A stretch of DNA of 64,000 nucleotides from Opacimonas viscosa (GCF_024199005.1 NZ_JANATA010000019.1:1-64000); one strand, 5' to 3'. Shown: positions 8,973 through 18,540, counted from the first letter of the stretch. The notes: generated by a model not told the origin, from the letters alone. A program made the numbers and translations.

Positions 8973-10668
8973 AAAAGTCCTTCGCAGAATCAATGACTGG
9001 AGCAACAATGCCAGCCCGAATAACAAAATCGCCAAATGCTTCATTACTTTCTCGATTGACTGACCATTGGCCAATTAAATCATCGAGTATGTCCATAATC
9101 TCAACGTCAGTGATATTTTCCTTATACATTTTAGGAATACGTGTACCTTCGCGGTTACCACCAATATGTAAATTATATTTGTTGGGTCCTTTACCTACTA
9201 ACCCGATTTCGGCCAGCATCGCACGCCCACAACCGTTGGGACAGCCTGTAATTCGGTAAATAATACTCTCGTCAGGCATACCATGTTTAGCCAAAATACC
9301 TTCAAGTGTGTCGACTGCTTGTGGCAAATAACGTTCTGCTTCTGCCATAGCTAATGGACAGGTAGGCAGTGACACACAAGCCATAGAGTCTTTGCGTTGT
9401 GCAGAAACATTTGGCATCAAACCGTGTGCTTGCGCCAATGCCTCAATCTGATCTTTCAGCTCTACCGGAACAGCGGCAATCACTAAATTTTGGTTAGCTG
9501 TGAGTCTAAATTCACCAGGATGAATTTTGGCAATTTCACGACAACCTGTTTTCAATTTTTTATCCGGGTAATCTAGAATACGACCATTTTCGATGAAACA
9601 AGTAAGATGGAACTTACCATCTACACCTTCTACCCAACCAAAACGGTCACCACGACTAGTAAATGTAAAAGGTCGTGATGCAGTAAAACTGACACCAGCA
9701 CGTTTTTCAACTTCAGCTTTAAACGTTTCAACACCGACTCTTTCAAGCGTGTATTTCGTCTTTGCATTTTTACGGTTGACGCGGTTACCCCAATCACGTT
9801 GAGTACTGACTACTGCTTCTGCTACTGCTAGAGTATGCTCTAAACTTATAAAGCCGAAATCATCTGCACGACGAGGGAAGGTAGATTCATCACCATGTGT
9901 CATAGCTAAACCACCACCCACTAACACATTGAAACCAACCAATTCACCATCTTCTTCGATCGCTACAAAGTTCAAATCGTTAGCGTGCACATCCACATCA
10001 TTTTGTGGCGGAATCACGACGGTTGTTTTAAATTTACGAGGTAAATAAGTACTCCCCAAAATAGGCTCTTCTGTGGTCTCAACCTTTTCACCGTCCAACC
10101 AAATTTCAGCATACGCTTTGGTTTTTGGCAGTAGGTGCTCAGAGATTTTTTTAGCCCATTCAAACGCTTCAGTATGGACTGCAGATTGTTCTGGGTTTGA
10201 CGTGCATAATACGTTTCGATTGACGTCTCCAGCGGTTGCAATGGAATCAATGCCTACTGAGTGCAAAGTTTGGTGCATCAGCTTAATATTTGGTTTTAGA
10301 ACCCCGTGAAACTGAAATGTTTGGCGAGTAGTCAATCTAATCGAACCATACATCGTGTAATCATCAGCAAATTTATCAATCGCTAACCACTGCTCTCCCG
10401 TAATAACACCACCAGGTAAACGTGCACGTAACATAACATTGTGCAATGGTTCTAATTTTTGCTTGGTTCGTTCACCACGAATATCTCTATCGTCTTGTTG
10501 ATACATTCCATGGAAACGAATTAACTGAAAGTTATCTGGAGTAAAGCCACCAGTGAGATCATCTTTTAAGTCTTCAGTAATGGTGCCACGCAAAAAATTA
10601 CTTTGCGTTTTCATGCGTTCATTGTCTGCTAACTTGCCTTCAACAATTAATGTGTTCTTGTCAGTCAT
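8965..10668 (-). CDS. cysI: Assimilatory sulfite reductase, hemoprotein beta subunit
   Basis: A 567-residue siroheme and [4Fe-4S] subunit that reduces sulfite to sulfide with six electrons from CysJ. The cluster ligands are visible as [16 protein letters not shown] (C-x5-C) and [11 protein letters not shown] (C-x3-C), the last cysteine bridging to siroheme. E. coli CysI has 570 residues. Its start overlaps the cysJ stop by one base (TAATG) and its stop overlaps cysH, so the three are translationally coupled. Confidence 0.96.
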   Translation of the reverse strand: MTDKNTLIVEGKLADNERMKTQSNFLRGTITEDLKDDLTGGFTPDNFQLIRFHGMYQQDDRDIRGERTKQKLEPLHNVMLRARLPGGVITGEQWLAIDKFADDYTMYGSIRLTTRQTFQFHGVLKPNIKLMHQTLHSVGIDSIATAGDVNRNVLCTSNPEQSAVHTEAFEWAKKISEHLLPKTKAYAEIWLDGEKVETTEEPILGSTYLPRKFKTTVVIPPQNDVDVHANDLNFVAIEEDGELVGFNVLVGGGLAMTHGDESTFPRRADDFGFISLEHTLAVAEAVVSTQRDWGNRVNRKNAKTKYTLERVGVETFKAEVEKRAGVSFTASRPFTFTSRGDRFGWVEGVDGKFHLTCFIENGRILDYPDKKLKTGCREIAKIHPGEFRLTANQNLVIAAVPVELKDQIEALAQAHGLMPNVSAQRKDSMACVSLPTCPLAMAEAERYLPQAVDTLEGILAKHGMPDESIIYRITGCPNGCGRAMLAEIGLVGKGPNKYNLHIGGNREGTRIPKMYKENITDVEIMDILDDLIGQWSVNRESNEAFGDFVIRAGIVAPVIDSAKDFYA

Positions 10669-12470
10669 TAGTAGACGTCCTTCTGGTAACGTTTAGCTTT
10701 ACGTAAAGCTAATAAACTTTGTTTTGCTTCATCGGCACTTTGTTTACCGTGCGTCTGATAAATTTCTAATAGTGCATTCTCAACATCTTTAGCCATATGC
10801 ATGGCATCACCACACACATAAAAATGCGCACCTCGTTCTAGCCAAGCATACACTTCTGCACCCTGCTCAAGTAGGCGATGTTGAACGTAAATCTTCTCAG
10901 CTTGGTCACGCGAAAATGCGAGGCTGATGTGAGTTAATAAGCCTGATTTTTTGTAGCCTTGCCACTCGGTTTGGTAAAGGAAGTCTTGGGTAAAGCTTGG
11001 GTTACCAAAAAATAACCAGTTATCCCCTTCTGCGCCTTGTGCATCACGTTCTTGCATAAATGCACGGAACGGAGCAATACCGGTACCTGGACCTACCATA
11101 ATGACTGGTGTATTAGGATCAGCAGGTAAACGGAAGTTAGGGTTTGGTTCGACATAAACCTTGACCTCGGCACCTTCTTCTAAACGCGTAGATAAGAAAC
11201 CTGAGGCGCCACCTTGATGAGCAAAACCATGTGCATCGTACGCTACATGGGCTACAGTAAGATGGACTTCATCTTCTACTTCTGTTTGACTTGAGGCAAT
11301 TGAATACAAACGAGCTGTGAGCGGACGCAAAGCATCAACAAGCTGTTGTGCACTCACTGAGACTGGATTATCTATCACAATATCTACGATTTGACGATCT
11401 ACAATATACTCACGTAGTGCTTTCTTATCTGCGAGTAAATCTTGTAATTTCGCATCTTCGGTAACTTCTGCTAACTTGCTCACAAATGTTGGATAAGATA
11501 ATGTCAGTTCTAGTTTTTCAGTTAATGCTTGGTGCAATGACATTGTGGAATCTTGCACTGTCACTTCAGTATCCCCTGATAATTTAAGGGTACTTAAAAT
11601 ACGCTCTACAACATCTGGAGAATTTAAGAAGTACACCCCTAGCGCATCTCCTACTTCGTAGGACATACCGGAATCTTCAAGGGAGATTTCAATATGACGA
11701 ATATCTTTTACTGAATCCCGACCCGTGATCTTTAAGCTTTCAGATAATGTGGCTGTAAACGGGTTCTTTTTGTCGTAAGTTGTCGTAGCACTGACTAAAC
11801 TCGGAGCATTCGCCGCAAACGTGGCAGGGACTGAGGTTGTTTGAGCAGCAAAATCATCTTTTATAGCTGCAATAACAGCATCACCCCAAGCTTTTGCTGC
11901 ACTGTCATAATCCACATCACAATCCACTCTTGCAGCAACCGCATTGGCACCTAAAGCACTAAGACGGGTATCAAAATCTTTAGCTGTTTGGCAAAAGAAT
12001 TCATAACTGGTATCACCAAGACCCAACACTGAATACTTCAATTGGGCAACTTTTGGGGCTTTTTTGCTTGCGACATATTCATGGAATTCAACCGCGTCAT
12101 CTGGAGCATCACCCTCACCGTGCGTCGATACAATAACCGCTAAATGCGTCTCAGATTTAAGTTGGCGAGGTTTGTAATCCGCCATAGAAACAACTTTAGC
12201 GTTGATTCCTTCTGCTTTGGCTTGCTCGCCAAATGCATTTGCTACACCCTTGGCATTGCCCGTTTGTGAGCCGTACAAAATGGTTAATTGGGCAGAAGAG
12301 GCTTGTGCCTGTGTAGGCTGTTCTAATGGAACAGTTCCAGCAGCAGCTAATCCAGCAGTGTAACCACTGAGCCAAGTCAATTGTTGACTATTAAGCCCAG
12401 CCATCGCCTGGGTTATCGCATTTAACTGGTTTGGTTCAATAAAACCAGGTTGGATCGGAGTATTCGACAT
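10668..12470 (-). CDS. cysJ: Sulfite reductase, flavoprotein alpha subunit
   Basis: A 600-residue NADPH-dependent diflavin reductase that feeds electrons to CysI. The N-terminal flavodoxin domain has the FMN loop [15 protein letters not shown] near residue 67. The ferredoxin-reductase module follows, with RLYSIASS (FAD), [15 protein letters not shown] (NADPH) and the C-terminal YQKDVY. E. coli CysJ has 599 residues. It is the first gene of cysJIH. The gap upstream has a good -10 but a poor -35, as expected for CysB-dependent control. Confidence 0.96.
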   Translation of the reverse strand: MSNTPIQPGFIEPNQLNAITQAMAGLNSQQLTWLSGYTAGLAAAGTVPLEQPTQAQASSAQLTILYGSQTGNAKGVANAFGEQAKAEGINAKVVSMADYKPRQLKSETHLAVIVSTHGEGDAPDDAVEFHEYVASKKAPKVAQLKYSVLGLGDTSYEFFCQTAKDFDTRLSALGANAVAARVDCDVDYDSAAKAWGDAVIAAIKDDFAAQTTSVPATFAANAPSLVSATTTYDKKNPFTATLSESLKITGRDSVKDIRHIEISLEDSGMSYEVGDALGVYFLNSPDVVERILSTLKLSGDTEVTVQDSTMSLHQALTEKLELTLSYPTFVSKLAEVTEDAKLQDLLADKKALREYIVDRQIVDIVIDNPVSVSAQQLVDALRPLTARLYSIASSQTEVEDEVHLTVAHVAYDAHGFAHQGGASGFLSTRLEEGAEVKVYVEPNPNFRLPADPNTPVIMVGPGTGIAPFRAFMQERDAQGAEGDNWLFFGNPSFTQDFLYQTEWQGYKKSGLLTHISLAFSRDQAEKIYVQHRLLEQGAEVYAWLERGAHFYVCGDAMHMAKDVENALLEIYQTHGKQSADEAKQSLLALRKAKRYQKDVY

Positions 12471-12524
12471 AAAAAAAGCGTCTATTTAACTGATGATGCG
12501 AGAAGTGTAATTCACCCCATTCAT

Positions 12525-12530
12525 ATTATA
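12525..12530 (-). promoter_or_regulatory. -10 box of the cysJIH promoter
   Basis: TATAAT on the minus strand, about 55 bases before the cysJ start. The position 17 bases further upstream reads AAAAAA, a weak -35, which suits an activator-dependent promoter. CysB is the known activator of this operon in enterobacteria; no CysB site was defined here. Confidence 0.45.
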
Positions 12531-12593
12531 AAAGAATAAATAGCGCTTTTTTATTACTTAATGGACTATTAGATATTGTGTTTAAGCAAATAA

Positions 12594-13364
12594 TTAAAAA
12601 TGTACCTCTACACCTGCATAAACACCTGTAAAATCGATGTCTGCATAAGTATTATCAATATCATCAAGCTCTGCTTGGATAGAGCGATACCCCAACTGAA
12701 ATGCCATGTTCATAGCCAAACTGTCAATAACTCTATACTCTAAGGCCGCATTAACGTCCATAATATTATTATCATCAATAGCTAAATAACTCCCTTCAGC
12801 AAAAAGAGAAATGTCGGTTGCGGGGATCCCCAATTCAACCCGTGAATACAACATCGGAATGAAACCATTCATTTGTTGTACAGATGCCGTATTTGACACA
12901 GTATCTCTTACGGTAATAGCACCATCTAATTTTTTGGCATTTATACCAACATCAATACTGACTAGGTCATTATCTAAAATTTCGTAATACAATATATGAT
13001 CAGTGGAAGTCAGATCTAATATGTTTTGCAACTCCGCGTTGACGGTAAAAGTTTCACCAGCAAAGGTAAAGTCCTGGTTTATGGTCGTATTGCCATCCGT
13101 TTCTAATGTTGTCACAATGATTTTGGCATTAGGCACAAAAGGAACAAAATGCTCAAGCGCCACATAAAAACTACTCTGACGCTCATCATCGTAAGCAAAA
13201 CTGAGCAAATCATCGGCGGATGTTGCAACAGAACCTGTCGACTCCATTGCCCACATTTGTGCCCCAGCATATACACCTAAAAGGGTATCCGATTTGGCTG
13301 AACTTGCTAATAAAGTCGAAGCAATAAGTGAACTTACTGCAATTTGCTGAAAAGAAAATGTCAT
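12594..13364 (-). CDS. TIGR04219-type outer-membrane beta-barrel protein
   Basis: A 256-residue exported protein with a signal peptide at about 1-25 ending near SSAKSD. The mature N-terminus LLGVYAGAQMWAMESTG and the alternating-hydrophobicity C-terminus closing in YAGVEVHF are typical of a small outer-membrane barrel of the TIGR04219 family. Family members are found in Alteromonadales, Vibrio and Shewanella; function unknown. It lies 4 bases after the DUF2333 gene stop, so the pair is one transcription unit. Confidence 0.8.
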   Translation of the reverse strand: MTFSFQQIAVSSLIASTLLASSAKSDTLLGVYAGAQMWAMESTGSVATSADDLLSFAYDDERQSSFYVALEHFVPFVPNAKIIVTTLETDGNTTINQDFTFAGETFTVNAELQNILDLTSTDHILYYEILDNDLVSIDVGINAKKLDGAITVRDTVSNTASVQQMNGFIPMLYSRVELGIPATDISLFAEGSYLAIDDNNIMDVNAALEYRVIDSLAMNMAFQLGYRSIQAELDDIDNTYADIDFTGVYAGVEVHF

Positions 13365-13368
13365 TGTA

Positions 13369-14361
13369 TTAACCTTGATTTAATAATTCTGATAACTCAA
13401 TAATGCCTGCATTCGCACGCGAGATATAATTCGCCATAACCAATGAATGATTGGCTAACATACCAAAACCACTGCCGTTAAGGATCATGGGTGAAAAAAC
13501 CATTTCTTGGGTCGATTCTAATTCACGAATAATTTGACGTAAGCTCACCAAGGCATTTTTCTTTGCCAAGACATCAGCAAAATCCATTTCTACCGCTTTT
13601 AAAAAGTGTAATAACGCCCAGGACATGCCTCGTGCTTCATAAAAATTATTATCTAACTGAAACCAACTGGTTTTATTTTCAAATTGCTGGGGAGTTGGGG
13701 TAGATTGACTGGCAGCACTATCCCCTGCCAAGTCGGTATTTATCACTTCCGAACCAACACTTGCACTGAGCTTTTGTGACATACTGCCAAGACGTTTTTC
13801 AACTTCTTTCAACCAATCGCGAAGATTATCTGCGCGAGCAAAAAATTGGCTGCCTTGGCTATTAGGGTCTGCTAGTTCCTTTCGATATTTGGCTATTTCA
13901 GCAAACGCTTTTTGATACTCAGATTCTGCGGAAGGAAAGACCCAAGCATTACTGTTGATATTTAAATTAGGCTGCGCTTTCACTAAATAAGGGTTTTCCC
14001 TTGATTGGGATTGGGAACGTGAGAAATCTTTGCGCATAGACAAGGTCATATCACGCAGCATTTCCAAAACGCCGAACTCCCAGGCCGGCATATTATCCAA
14101 AAATACACTTGGCGGCATTTTATCATTAGACAGATATCCGCCTGATTTATTCAAAAGGGTGTCTCCCACCTTCAAAACAGCTGTAGCGCTGGCAAATCCG
14201 GTGACAGGTTTTACATTCATTGTAGCTGCGGCTTGTTGAACTTCTTCACGCACCGAAAAAGTACTCGGTGCCAAACTCCAATAAAAACCAATGACAATAA
14301 AGAAGAAAAGAATAATACTTGCGGCTATGCCGGTATTTTTGGGGGTAATAAAATCTCTCAT
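13369..14361 (-). CDS. DUF2333 family membrane-anchored protein
   Basis: A 330-residue protein with a single N-terminal membrane anchor (about 13-30) and a large periplasmic part. The segment GGYLSNDKMPPSVFLDNMPA followed by an acidic and aromatic region is typical of DUF2333. AAGGAACACG precedes the start. The linked outer-membrane barrel hints at an envelope role bridging the membranes. This is inference; no function is established. Confidence 0.82.
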   Translation of the reverse strand: MRDFITPKNTGIAASIILFFFIVIGFYWSLAPSTFSVREEVQQAAATMNVKPVTGFASATAVLKVGDTLLNKSGGYLSNDKMPPSVFLDNMPAWEFGVLEMLRDMTLSMRKDFSRSQSQSRENPYLVKAQPNLNINSNAWVFPSAESEYQKAFAEIAKYRKELADPNSQGSQFFARADNLRDWLKEVEKRLGSMSQKLSASVGSEVINTDLAGDSAASQSTPTPQQFENKTSWFQLDNNFYEARGMSWALLHFLKAVEMDFADVLAKKNALVSLRQIIRELESTQEMVFSPMILNGSGFGMLANHSLVMANYISRANAGIIELSELLNQG

Positions 14362-14475
14362 CGTGTTCCTTCAACTAAGATTTGATAAGTTAATCTTAGC
14401 ATTAATTTGTGTGAAAAACTCTGTAATTACAAGTTCTAATGCTAAATGCCTAAGAGGTAAGCAACTCAGTTTCGA

Positions 14476-14826
14476 CTAAAACGTAGTCACATTATCACCA
14501 AGGTCTTTATTAACTTTATTACTCAGCAACCAAATCGCTAGTAACATAATTAATAACGCGGGCCAAAAGGCTGTCATAGAGACAATAAATACCGAACTTA
14601 ATATGGCAAAGCCGACAAATACGACCGTACCCAATACACTCACCGCCACTACAAATCCAATGATCACAGCAATAATTGATAATGCGCTAAATAATATACT
14701 TGCTGAAACTATGTCTAAATTAAAACTGTTAAGCATTAGCGTAAAATCAAACCATTCATACACGACATGTAACAGACCATTTACTAACAAAATGACCATT
14801 AAGATAGCTATTATTAAATTTTTCAT
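14476..14826 (-). CDS. Small multi-pass membrane protein linked to pspC
   Basis: A 116-residue, very hydrophobic protein with three or four membrane helices and a short polar tail ending NKVNKDLGDNVTTF. The start at 14826 has AAAGGA upstream; a longer frame from 14946 only reads pspC out of frame. It lies 17 bases after pspC and is the third gene of the pspA-pspC cluster. It is not recognisably PspB or PspD by sequence, but its position suggests a role in the envelope-stress response. Confidence 0.65.
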   Translation of the reverse strand: MKNLIIAILMVILLVNGLLHVVYEWFDFTLMLNSFNLDIVSASILFSALSIIAVIIGFVVAVSVLGTVVFVGFAILSSVFIVSMTAFWPALLIMLLAIWLLSNKVNKDLGDNVTTF

Positions 14827-14843
14827 GCTGGCAATCCTTTCGC

Positions 14844-15047
14844 TCAGACTAGACGTTTGCGCAACAATAATACCGCCAAAACATAGGCAAGTGCTACTGC
14901 TACTGGCGCCATTAAGAAACCAACTACAGCACCTGTACGGGTCCATAATGGGTTGATTTTCAAGTATTTAGCAAGACCACTACACACACCACTGATCATA
15001 GGGTTAGCACCGTCTCTAAATAGTGCACTTTGGTTATAACGAGTCAT
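14844..15047 (-). CDS. pspC: Phage-shock protein C (PspC domain)
   Basis: A 67-residue PspC-domain protein. ANPMISGVCSGLAKYLKINP is the PspC signature, followed by one or two membrane helices (about 33-61) and a basic end LLRKRLV. In E. coli PspC (119 residues) senses envelope stress and releases PspF by recruiting PspA. This copy lacks the long cytoplasmic or periplasmic tail. It lies 52 bases after pspA in the same direction. Confidence 0.88.
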   Translation of the reverse strand: MTRYNQSALFRDGANPMISGVCSGLAKYLKINPLWTRTGAVVGFLMAPVAVALAYVLAVLLLRKRLV

Positions 15048-15099
15048 AATAAATCCTCTTTAAAACTGTAAATATTGATAAGAAAAACCGCGGCAGACA

Positions 15100-15819
15100 C
15101 TAGGCTGCCGATGAGTTTGTTGAACTGCTGGGTTGAGCGACATCAGTACTGACAGAGTCACTTTGTAATTTTGCTTTTAACTTTATTAATTCTTGGTCGA
15201 GTGACGACTCTTGCGCCAAGTTTGCGATTTCTTGAGCCAAAGAATATGTGCTTGGCACTATGTCATATGCATCCACTTGCGCTTCCAAATCTGAGACTTT
15301 ACGTTCGTAACTTGCAAATTTCTCAATGGCTGTATCAACGTCATAACGCGCTTGCATATTTTTGGCTTTTAAACGGGTTGTGATAGTCACTTCTTTGCTG
15401 GATAAAATTTTCTGTTTTTGTTTTGCTTCTAACAACTTCGTCGATAACTTATGCGCATCTGACTCCAATAGTTGTAGATTCTCATCAATAACAGATAAGT
15501 TTTTTACCACTATTTCTTGTTCGGCTAAACATTCCTGTTTTTGGATTAAAGCTGCTCTAGCAAGCTCTTCTTTGTTGTGACGCAGGGCTAGTTCTGCTTT
15601 ATCCGTCCACATTTTAGCATCAGCAGCTAGACGTTCTTGCTTGCGTAAAGACTCCTTTTGCTCAGCTAAGTTTTTGGCCGAAGTCGAACGCAGCTCTACT
15701 AATGTTTCTTCCATCTCTTGGATAATTAAACGCATTACTTTTTGTGGATCTTCTGCTTTGTCTAACATCGCATTAAAATTAGCCTGGACGATGTCATTCA
15801 TTCTTGTAAATACACCCAT
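15100..15819 (-). CDS. pspA: Phage-shock protein A (ESCRT-III-like membrane stress effector)
   Basis: A 239-residue coiled-coil protein. The amphipathic N-terminal helix MGVFTRMNDIVQANFNAML and the following EDPQKVMRLIIQEMEETL are characteristic of PspA. PspA binds stressed inner membrane and, at rest, inhibits the activator PspF. GAGGAAA precedes the start. A sigma-54 promoter lies about 50-70 bases upstream. No pspF is next to it, unlike in E. coli. Confidence 0.93.
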   Translation of the reverse strand: MGVFTRMNDIVQANFNAMLDKAEDPQKVMRLIIQEMEETLVELRSTSAKNLAEQKESLRKQERLAADAKMWTDKAELALRHNKEELARAALIQKQECLAEQEIVVKNLSVIDENLQLLESDAHKLSTKLLEAKQKQKILSSKEVTITTRLKAKNMQARYDVDTAIEKFASYERKVSDLEAQVDAYDIVPSTYSLAQEIANLAQESSLDQELIKLKAKLQSDSVSTDVAQPSSSTNSSAA

Positions 15820-15870
15820 GATATTTTCCTCGGGGTTGTGCTGTGAAAAGTCTCACTTACTATTTTGTAT

Positions 15871-15887
15871 TACAAGTCCTATGCCAA
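15871..15887 (-). promoter_or_regulatory. Sigma-54 promoter of pspA
   Basis: On the minus strand TTGGCATAGGACTTGTA has the -24 GG and the -12 G with exactly 10 bases between. The -12 element is TTGT instead of TTGC, as at the E. coli pspA promoter. It lies 52-68 bases before the pspA start. RpoN itself is encoded at 30074-31543. The rest of the 15820-16193 gap is AT-rich and holds an 11-base direct repeat but no gene that I can see. Confidence 0.75.
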
Positions 15888-16010
15888 AACAAAAATCAAT
15901 TATAAGTCATTGTTTTTAAATAGGTTTATAAAAAAGTTGATATTAAAAAATAGACAGAGGGGAAAGCTGAAACTATTTTTTAATCAAAAAAACCAACTTT
16001 TAGTTTTTTT

Positions 16011-16045
16011 AACCACATGCCGGCTTTATTTTCAAACCACATGCC
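16011..16045. repeat. Direct repeat upstream of the pspA promoter
   Basis: AACCACATGCC occurs at 16011-16021 and 16035-16045, start to start 24 bases. It is about 150-185 bases upstream of the predicted pspA start of transcription. It might be an enhancer pair for a sigma-54 activator, but this is only positional. Confidence 0.35.
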
Positions 16046-16193
16046 AGTTAAGCGAGTATCGTTCACTATTACCGTGTGATTGTGTAAGTCGTTCGAGGGG
16101 AGTGGTTACAGGAGTTATCCTGTCAATTTGCAAATCACAACTTTTGTTTTAAAATTCGCCGCGAGACTAAATTCCTAACACAAGAAATAACAT

Positions 16194-16619
16194 ATGCAAA
16201 ATCATAACAACATGTTTGTGATGAGGTTGGCCGGTACCTACTCCTTTGCAAAACTGGATTTCCTCTTATATACCAACAGTATTACATCGATTTACAAGCC
16301 GCTTTTATTTACACAAAATAATTACTTCACAACGGGTGACTTTGCGGTCGTGGTGGTGACTCCGTATACATTAGAACAGATGAAAATGCGACCGGGGGTG
16401 TTTGATTGTCATCTCACAGAGGAAGATTTCGTCACCTTAGAAGCATTCCAAAAAGAGCCAAAACATTCTGCTGATGAAATTAAAAAAATAGTACCTCAAC
16501 AAGTCACTCATGATGAGACTGAACACAATATGGCGTTATACGATTATTATAGAAAGGTGGTTAAATTAAAATATACTAAACAGTTAAGCTGGGAAGAGCT
16601 AGCAGCGCGGCTCGCCTAG
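16194..16619 (+). CDS. Hypothetical protein
   Basis: A 141-residue protein of unknown family. The first 60 residues are mixed hydrophobic and aromatic. The second half is charged and helical, containing GVFDCHLTEEDFVTLEAFQ and YDYYRKVVKLKYTKQLSWEE. The start has only a weak AAGAAA site; an internal start at the MKMRPG segment near residue 61 is possible. It is divergent from pspA and convergent with the 49-residue gene. Confidence 0.45.
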   Translation: MQNHNNMFVMRLAGTYSFAKLDFLLYTNSITSIYKPLLFTQNNYFTTGDFAVVVVTPYTLEQMKMRPGVFDCHLTEEDFVTLEAFQKEPKHSADEIKKIVPQQVTHDETEHNMALYDYYRKVVKLKYTKQLSWEELAARLA

Positions 16620-16658
16620 GTGTGTGCTCGCAATCAACTAGCAAGGACGAATTCGGAC

Positions 16659-16808
16659 TCAGCCCTTGCGTAGTTTCTGCATTTTATGATGCAGGATATA
16701 CATCGTTTTTGGAGGTAAGACTAACGCTCCGAAAAACACTATCACTGCCATCACAAATGCGATAATCGGTCCGCTCATCAAGAGCACTAAATCCATCAAT
16801 AAAAACAT
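16659..16808 (-). CDS. Small membrane peptide, 49 residues
   Basis: Read directly: the frame starts at 16808 and ends with TGA at 16659. The product begins MFLLMDLVLLMSGP, has one membrane helix through about residue 32, and ends in a basic tail ILHHKMQKLRKG. GGAA lies 6 bases before the ATG, and the start is 2 bases after the TAG of the upstream gene, implying translational coupling. The single helix plus basic tail vaguely recalls PspB, but no residues allow that call. Confidence 0.6.
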   Translation of the reverse strand: MFLLMDLVLLMSGPIIAFVMAVIVFFGALVLPPKTMYILHHKMQKLRKG

Positions 16809-16810
16809 AA

Positions 16811-17137
16811 CTATTCCGCAGTAGTTGATGCTTTATTATCGACATTCAGCACTAGAGTTTGAGATTTGATTTCTGAATTAATTTCTACGGTACTTGCTAA
16901 ATCTACCATTTCGATATTGGTGGATATCGTTGGCGTGCCGTCTAAGTTAAAGTTGTAAGCTGTTTGTGCAACATCCGACTGAACTGCATATGCTAAGTCT
17001 TGTGTAGTAATACTCACTGTTTGCTGAACTAAACTATCAACAAACTGGTTTAAAGGAACTTTTTGCTCGGCTTGGACTGCTGAAGCAAAAGTAGCTGAAG
17101 ATAAAAGTGTGGTCGCAATAATCATTTTAGTAAACAT
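16811..17137 (-). CDS. Small exported protein of unknown function
   Basis: A 108-residue protein with a clear signal peptide (MFTKMIIATTLLSSATFASA, cleavage near VQAEQ). The mature part is acidic, rich in Thr, Val and Asn, and likely beta or mixed. The start at 17137 is preferred because AAAGGA lies 9 bases upstream; an in-frame start at 17158 would add seven residues. It probably forms a two-gene unit with the following membrane peptide. The 17159-17380 gap to dusA is AT-rich and holds nothing I can name. Confidence 0.65.
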   Translation of the reverse strand: MFTKMIIATTLLSSATFASAVQAEQKVPLNQFVDSLVQQTVSITTQDLAYAVQSDVAQTAYNFNLDGTPTISTNIEMVDLASTVEINSEIKSQTLVLNVDNKASTTAE

Positions 17138-17380
17138 AATCGTTATCCTTTGAGTCATGTATTAGCATCTTGTGATGCGTTATTAGTTAAGACGAAGATA
17201 ATATTGCGAAGGTTGTGCCAACTCATAAGAAAATCGTAAAGCACTGATTTTATTGAATTTAAATTCAGTTAAAATATTGGAAATGAATAGGATAAAAAGT
17301 TTTTTACCTAAAAAATAGTTAAAAACACTATTGGATTAGCATTTTTAACCACCTTAAAGATATGCATTTAAATACTTAAG

Positions 17381-18397
17381 TTATATTTGAGGTTTATCAT
17401 CTAGAAATTGTTGAGCCTTATCACGGGTTTGTATCATTGCCTCCAATGCAGCTAATAAAACATCAGGTGATTTATCTGCCCCGATAGCATTTTCACTCAA
17501 GTAACGACGCCAAACACGCCCACCTGGTTGCCCCTGAAACAAGCCCATCATATGCCTCACCACATGCCATACTTTACCACCGGCTGAGACATGTTGTTGA
17601 GTATATTTATACATACGCTGAACAACTTCTTCACGTGTCGGTACTGCCGTATCGTCATTATAAAACTCGGCATCCACTTTACTCAGAATATAAGGATTAC
17701 TATAAACTTCTCGCCCAATCATAACGCTATCAACAAATTGTAAATGGTGTTTCGCTTGGGCAAGTGTTTTGACACCACCGTTAATCCCGATATGAAGGTC
17801 AGGAAACTCAGTTTTTAGTTGATACACTCTATCGTACAATAAGGGAGGAATGTCACGATTTTCCTTGGGACTCAAACCTTTTAACCATGCCTTTCTGGCA
17901 TGAACAGTAAAATCGTTGCAGCCTGCACCTGCCACTATCTCTATAAACGTAGATAGATCTTTATATTCATCCATGTCGTCAATCCCAATACGGGATTTGA
18001 CTGTGACGGGGATATCAACTTCGGCTTGCATCGCTTTGATACATTCAGCCACAGTATTAGGCTCAGCCATCAAACAGGCACCAAAGCGACCATTTTGGAC
18101 GCGATCAGATGGACAGCCCACATTGATATTGACTTCATCATAACCATATTCTTGGGCTTTCACTGCACATTGTGCCATATGTGCGGCATCACTCCCCCCT
18201 AACTGCAGGGCAACTGGATGTTCAGCATCGTTATAAGAAAGAAAGTCTCCTTTCCCAAAAATAATAGCTCCGGTCGTCACCATTTCTGTGTACAGCAAAG
18301 TATGACGACTTATTTGTCTGAGAAAATAACGACAATGTTTGTCTGTCCAATCCAGCATAGGGGCGACTGACATTCTGTGATCTATTTTCGCAGCCAT
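17381..18397 (-). CDS. dusA: tRNA-dihydrouridine(20/20a) synthase
   Basis: A 338-residue FMN enzyme that reduces U20/U20a in the tRNA D-loop with NADPH. It carries SVAPMLDWTDKHCRYFLR at the start, NINVGCPSDRVQNGRFGACL with the catalytic cysteine, and VHARKAWLKGLSPKENR, all typical of DusA. A GTG one codon earlier is possible, but the ATG is preferred. It is preceded by a long leader with a palindrome at the predicted promoter. Confidence 0.95.
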   Translation of the reverse strand: MAAKIDHRMSVAPMLDWTDKHCRYFLRQISRHTLLYTEMVTTGAIIFGKGDFLSYNDAEHPVALQLGGSDAAHMAQCAVKAQEYGYDEVNINVGCPSDRVQNGRFGACLMAEPNTVAECIKAMQAEVDIPVTVKSRIGIDDMDEYKDLSTFIEIVAGAGCNDFTVHARKAWLKGLSPKENRDIPPLLYDRVYQLKTEFPDLHIGINGGVKTLAQAKHHLQFVDSVMIGREVYSNPYILSKVDAEFYNDDTAVPTREEVVQRMYKYTQQHVSAGGKVWHVVRHMMGLFQGQPGGRVWRRYLSENAIGADKSPDVLLAALEAMIQTRDKAQQFLDDKPQI

Positions 18398-18518
18398 CAC
18401 TCTGCACCATTTGATTTATAAGACGTTACGTTAACTATTAACAATTTTGGATTCTCTAAAATTCAGGACTTTTTAGCTCTTTGTGCTGATATTTCATCTT
18501 CAGGAAGACCATAAGCAG

Positions 18519-18540
18519 ACAAACACGTTTGTGCATTATA
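18519..18540 (-). promoter_or_regulatory. dusA promoter with overlapping palindrome
   Basis: An extended -10, TGGTATAAT on the minus strand (TATAAT at 18535-18540), is followed by the perfect palindrome ACAAACACGTTTGT (18519-18532) at the expected start of transcription. Such placement suits a repressor operator. The leader to dusA would be about 130 bases. The rest of 18401-18739 holds no convincing gene; a 78-codon frame there lacks a ribosome site. Confidence 0.5.

Noticed and set aside
8973-9074. N-terminal extension of cysH with a hydrophobic stretch
   Set aside because: It only reads the end of cysI out of frame; the internal ATG has an ideal AAGGAC site.
14827-14946. N-terminal extension of the 116-residue membrane protein
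   Set aside because: It overlaps pspC out of frame and has no ribosome site.
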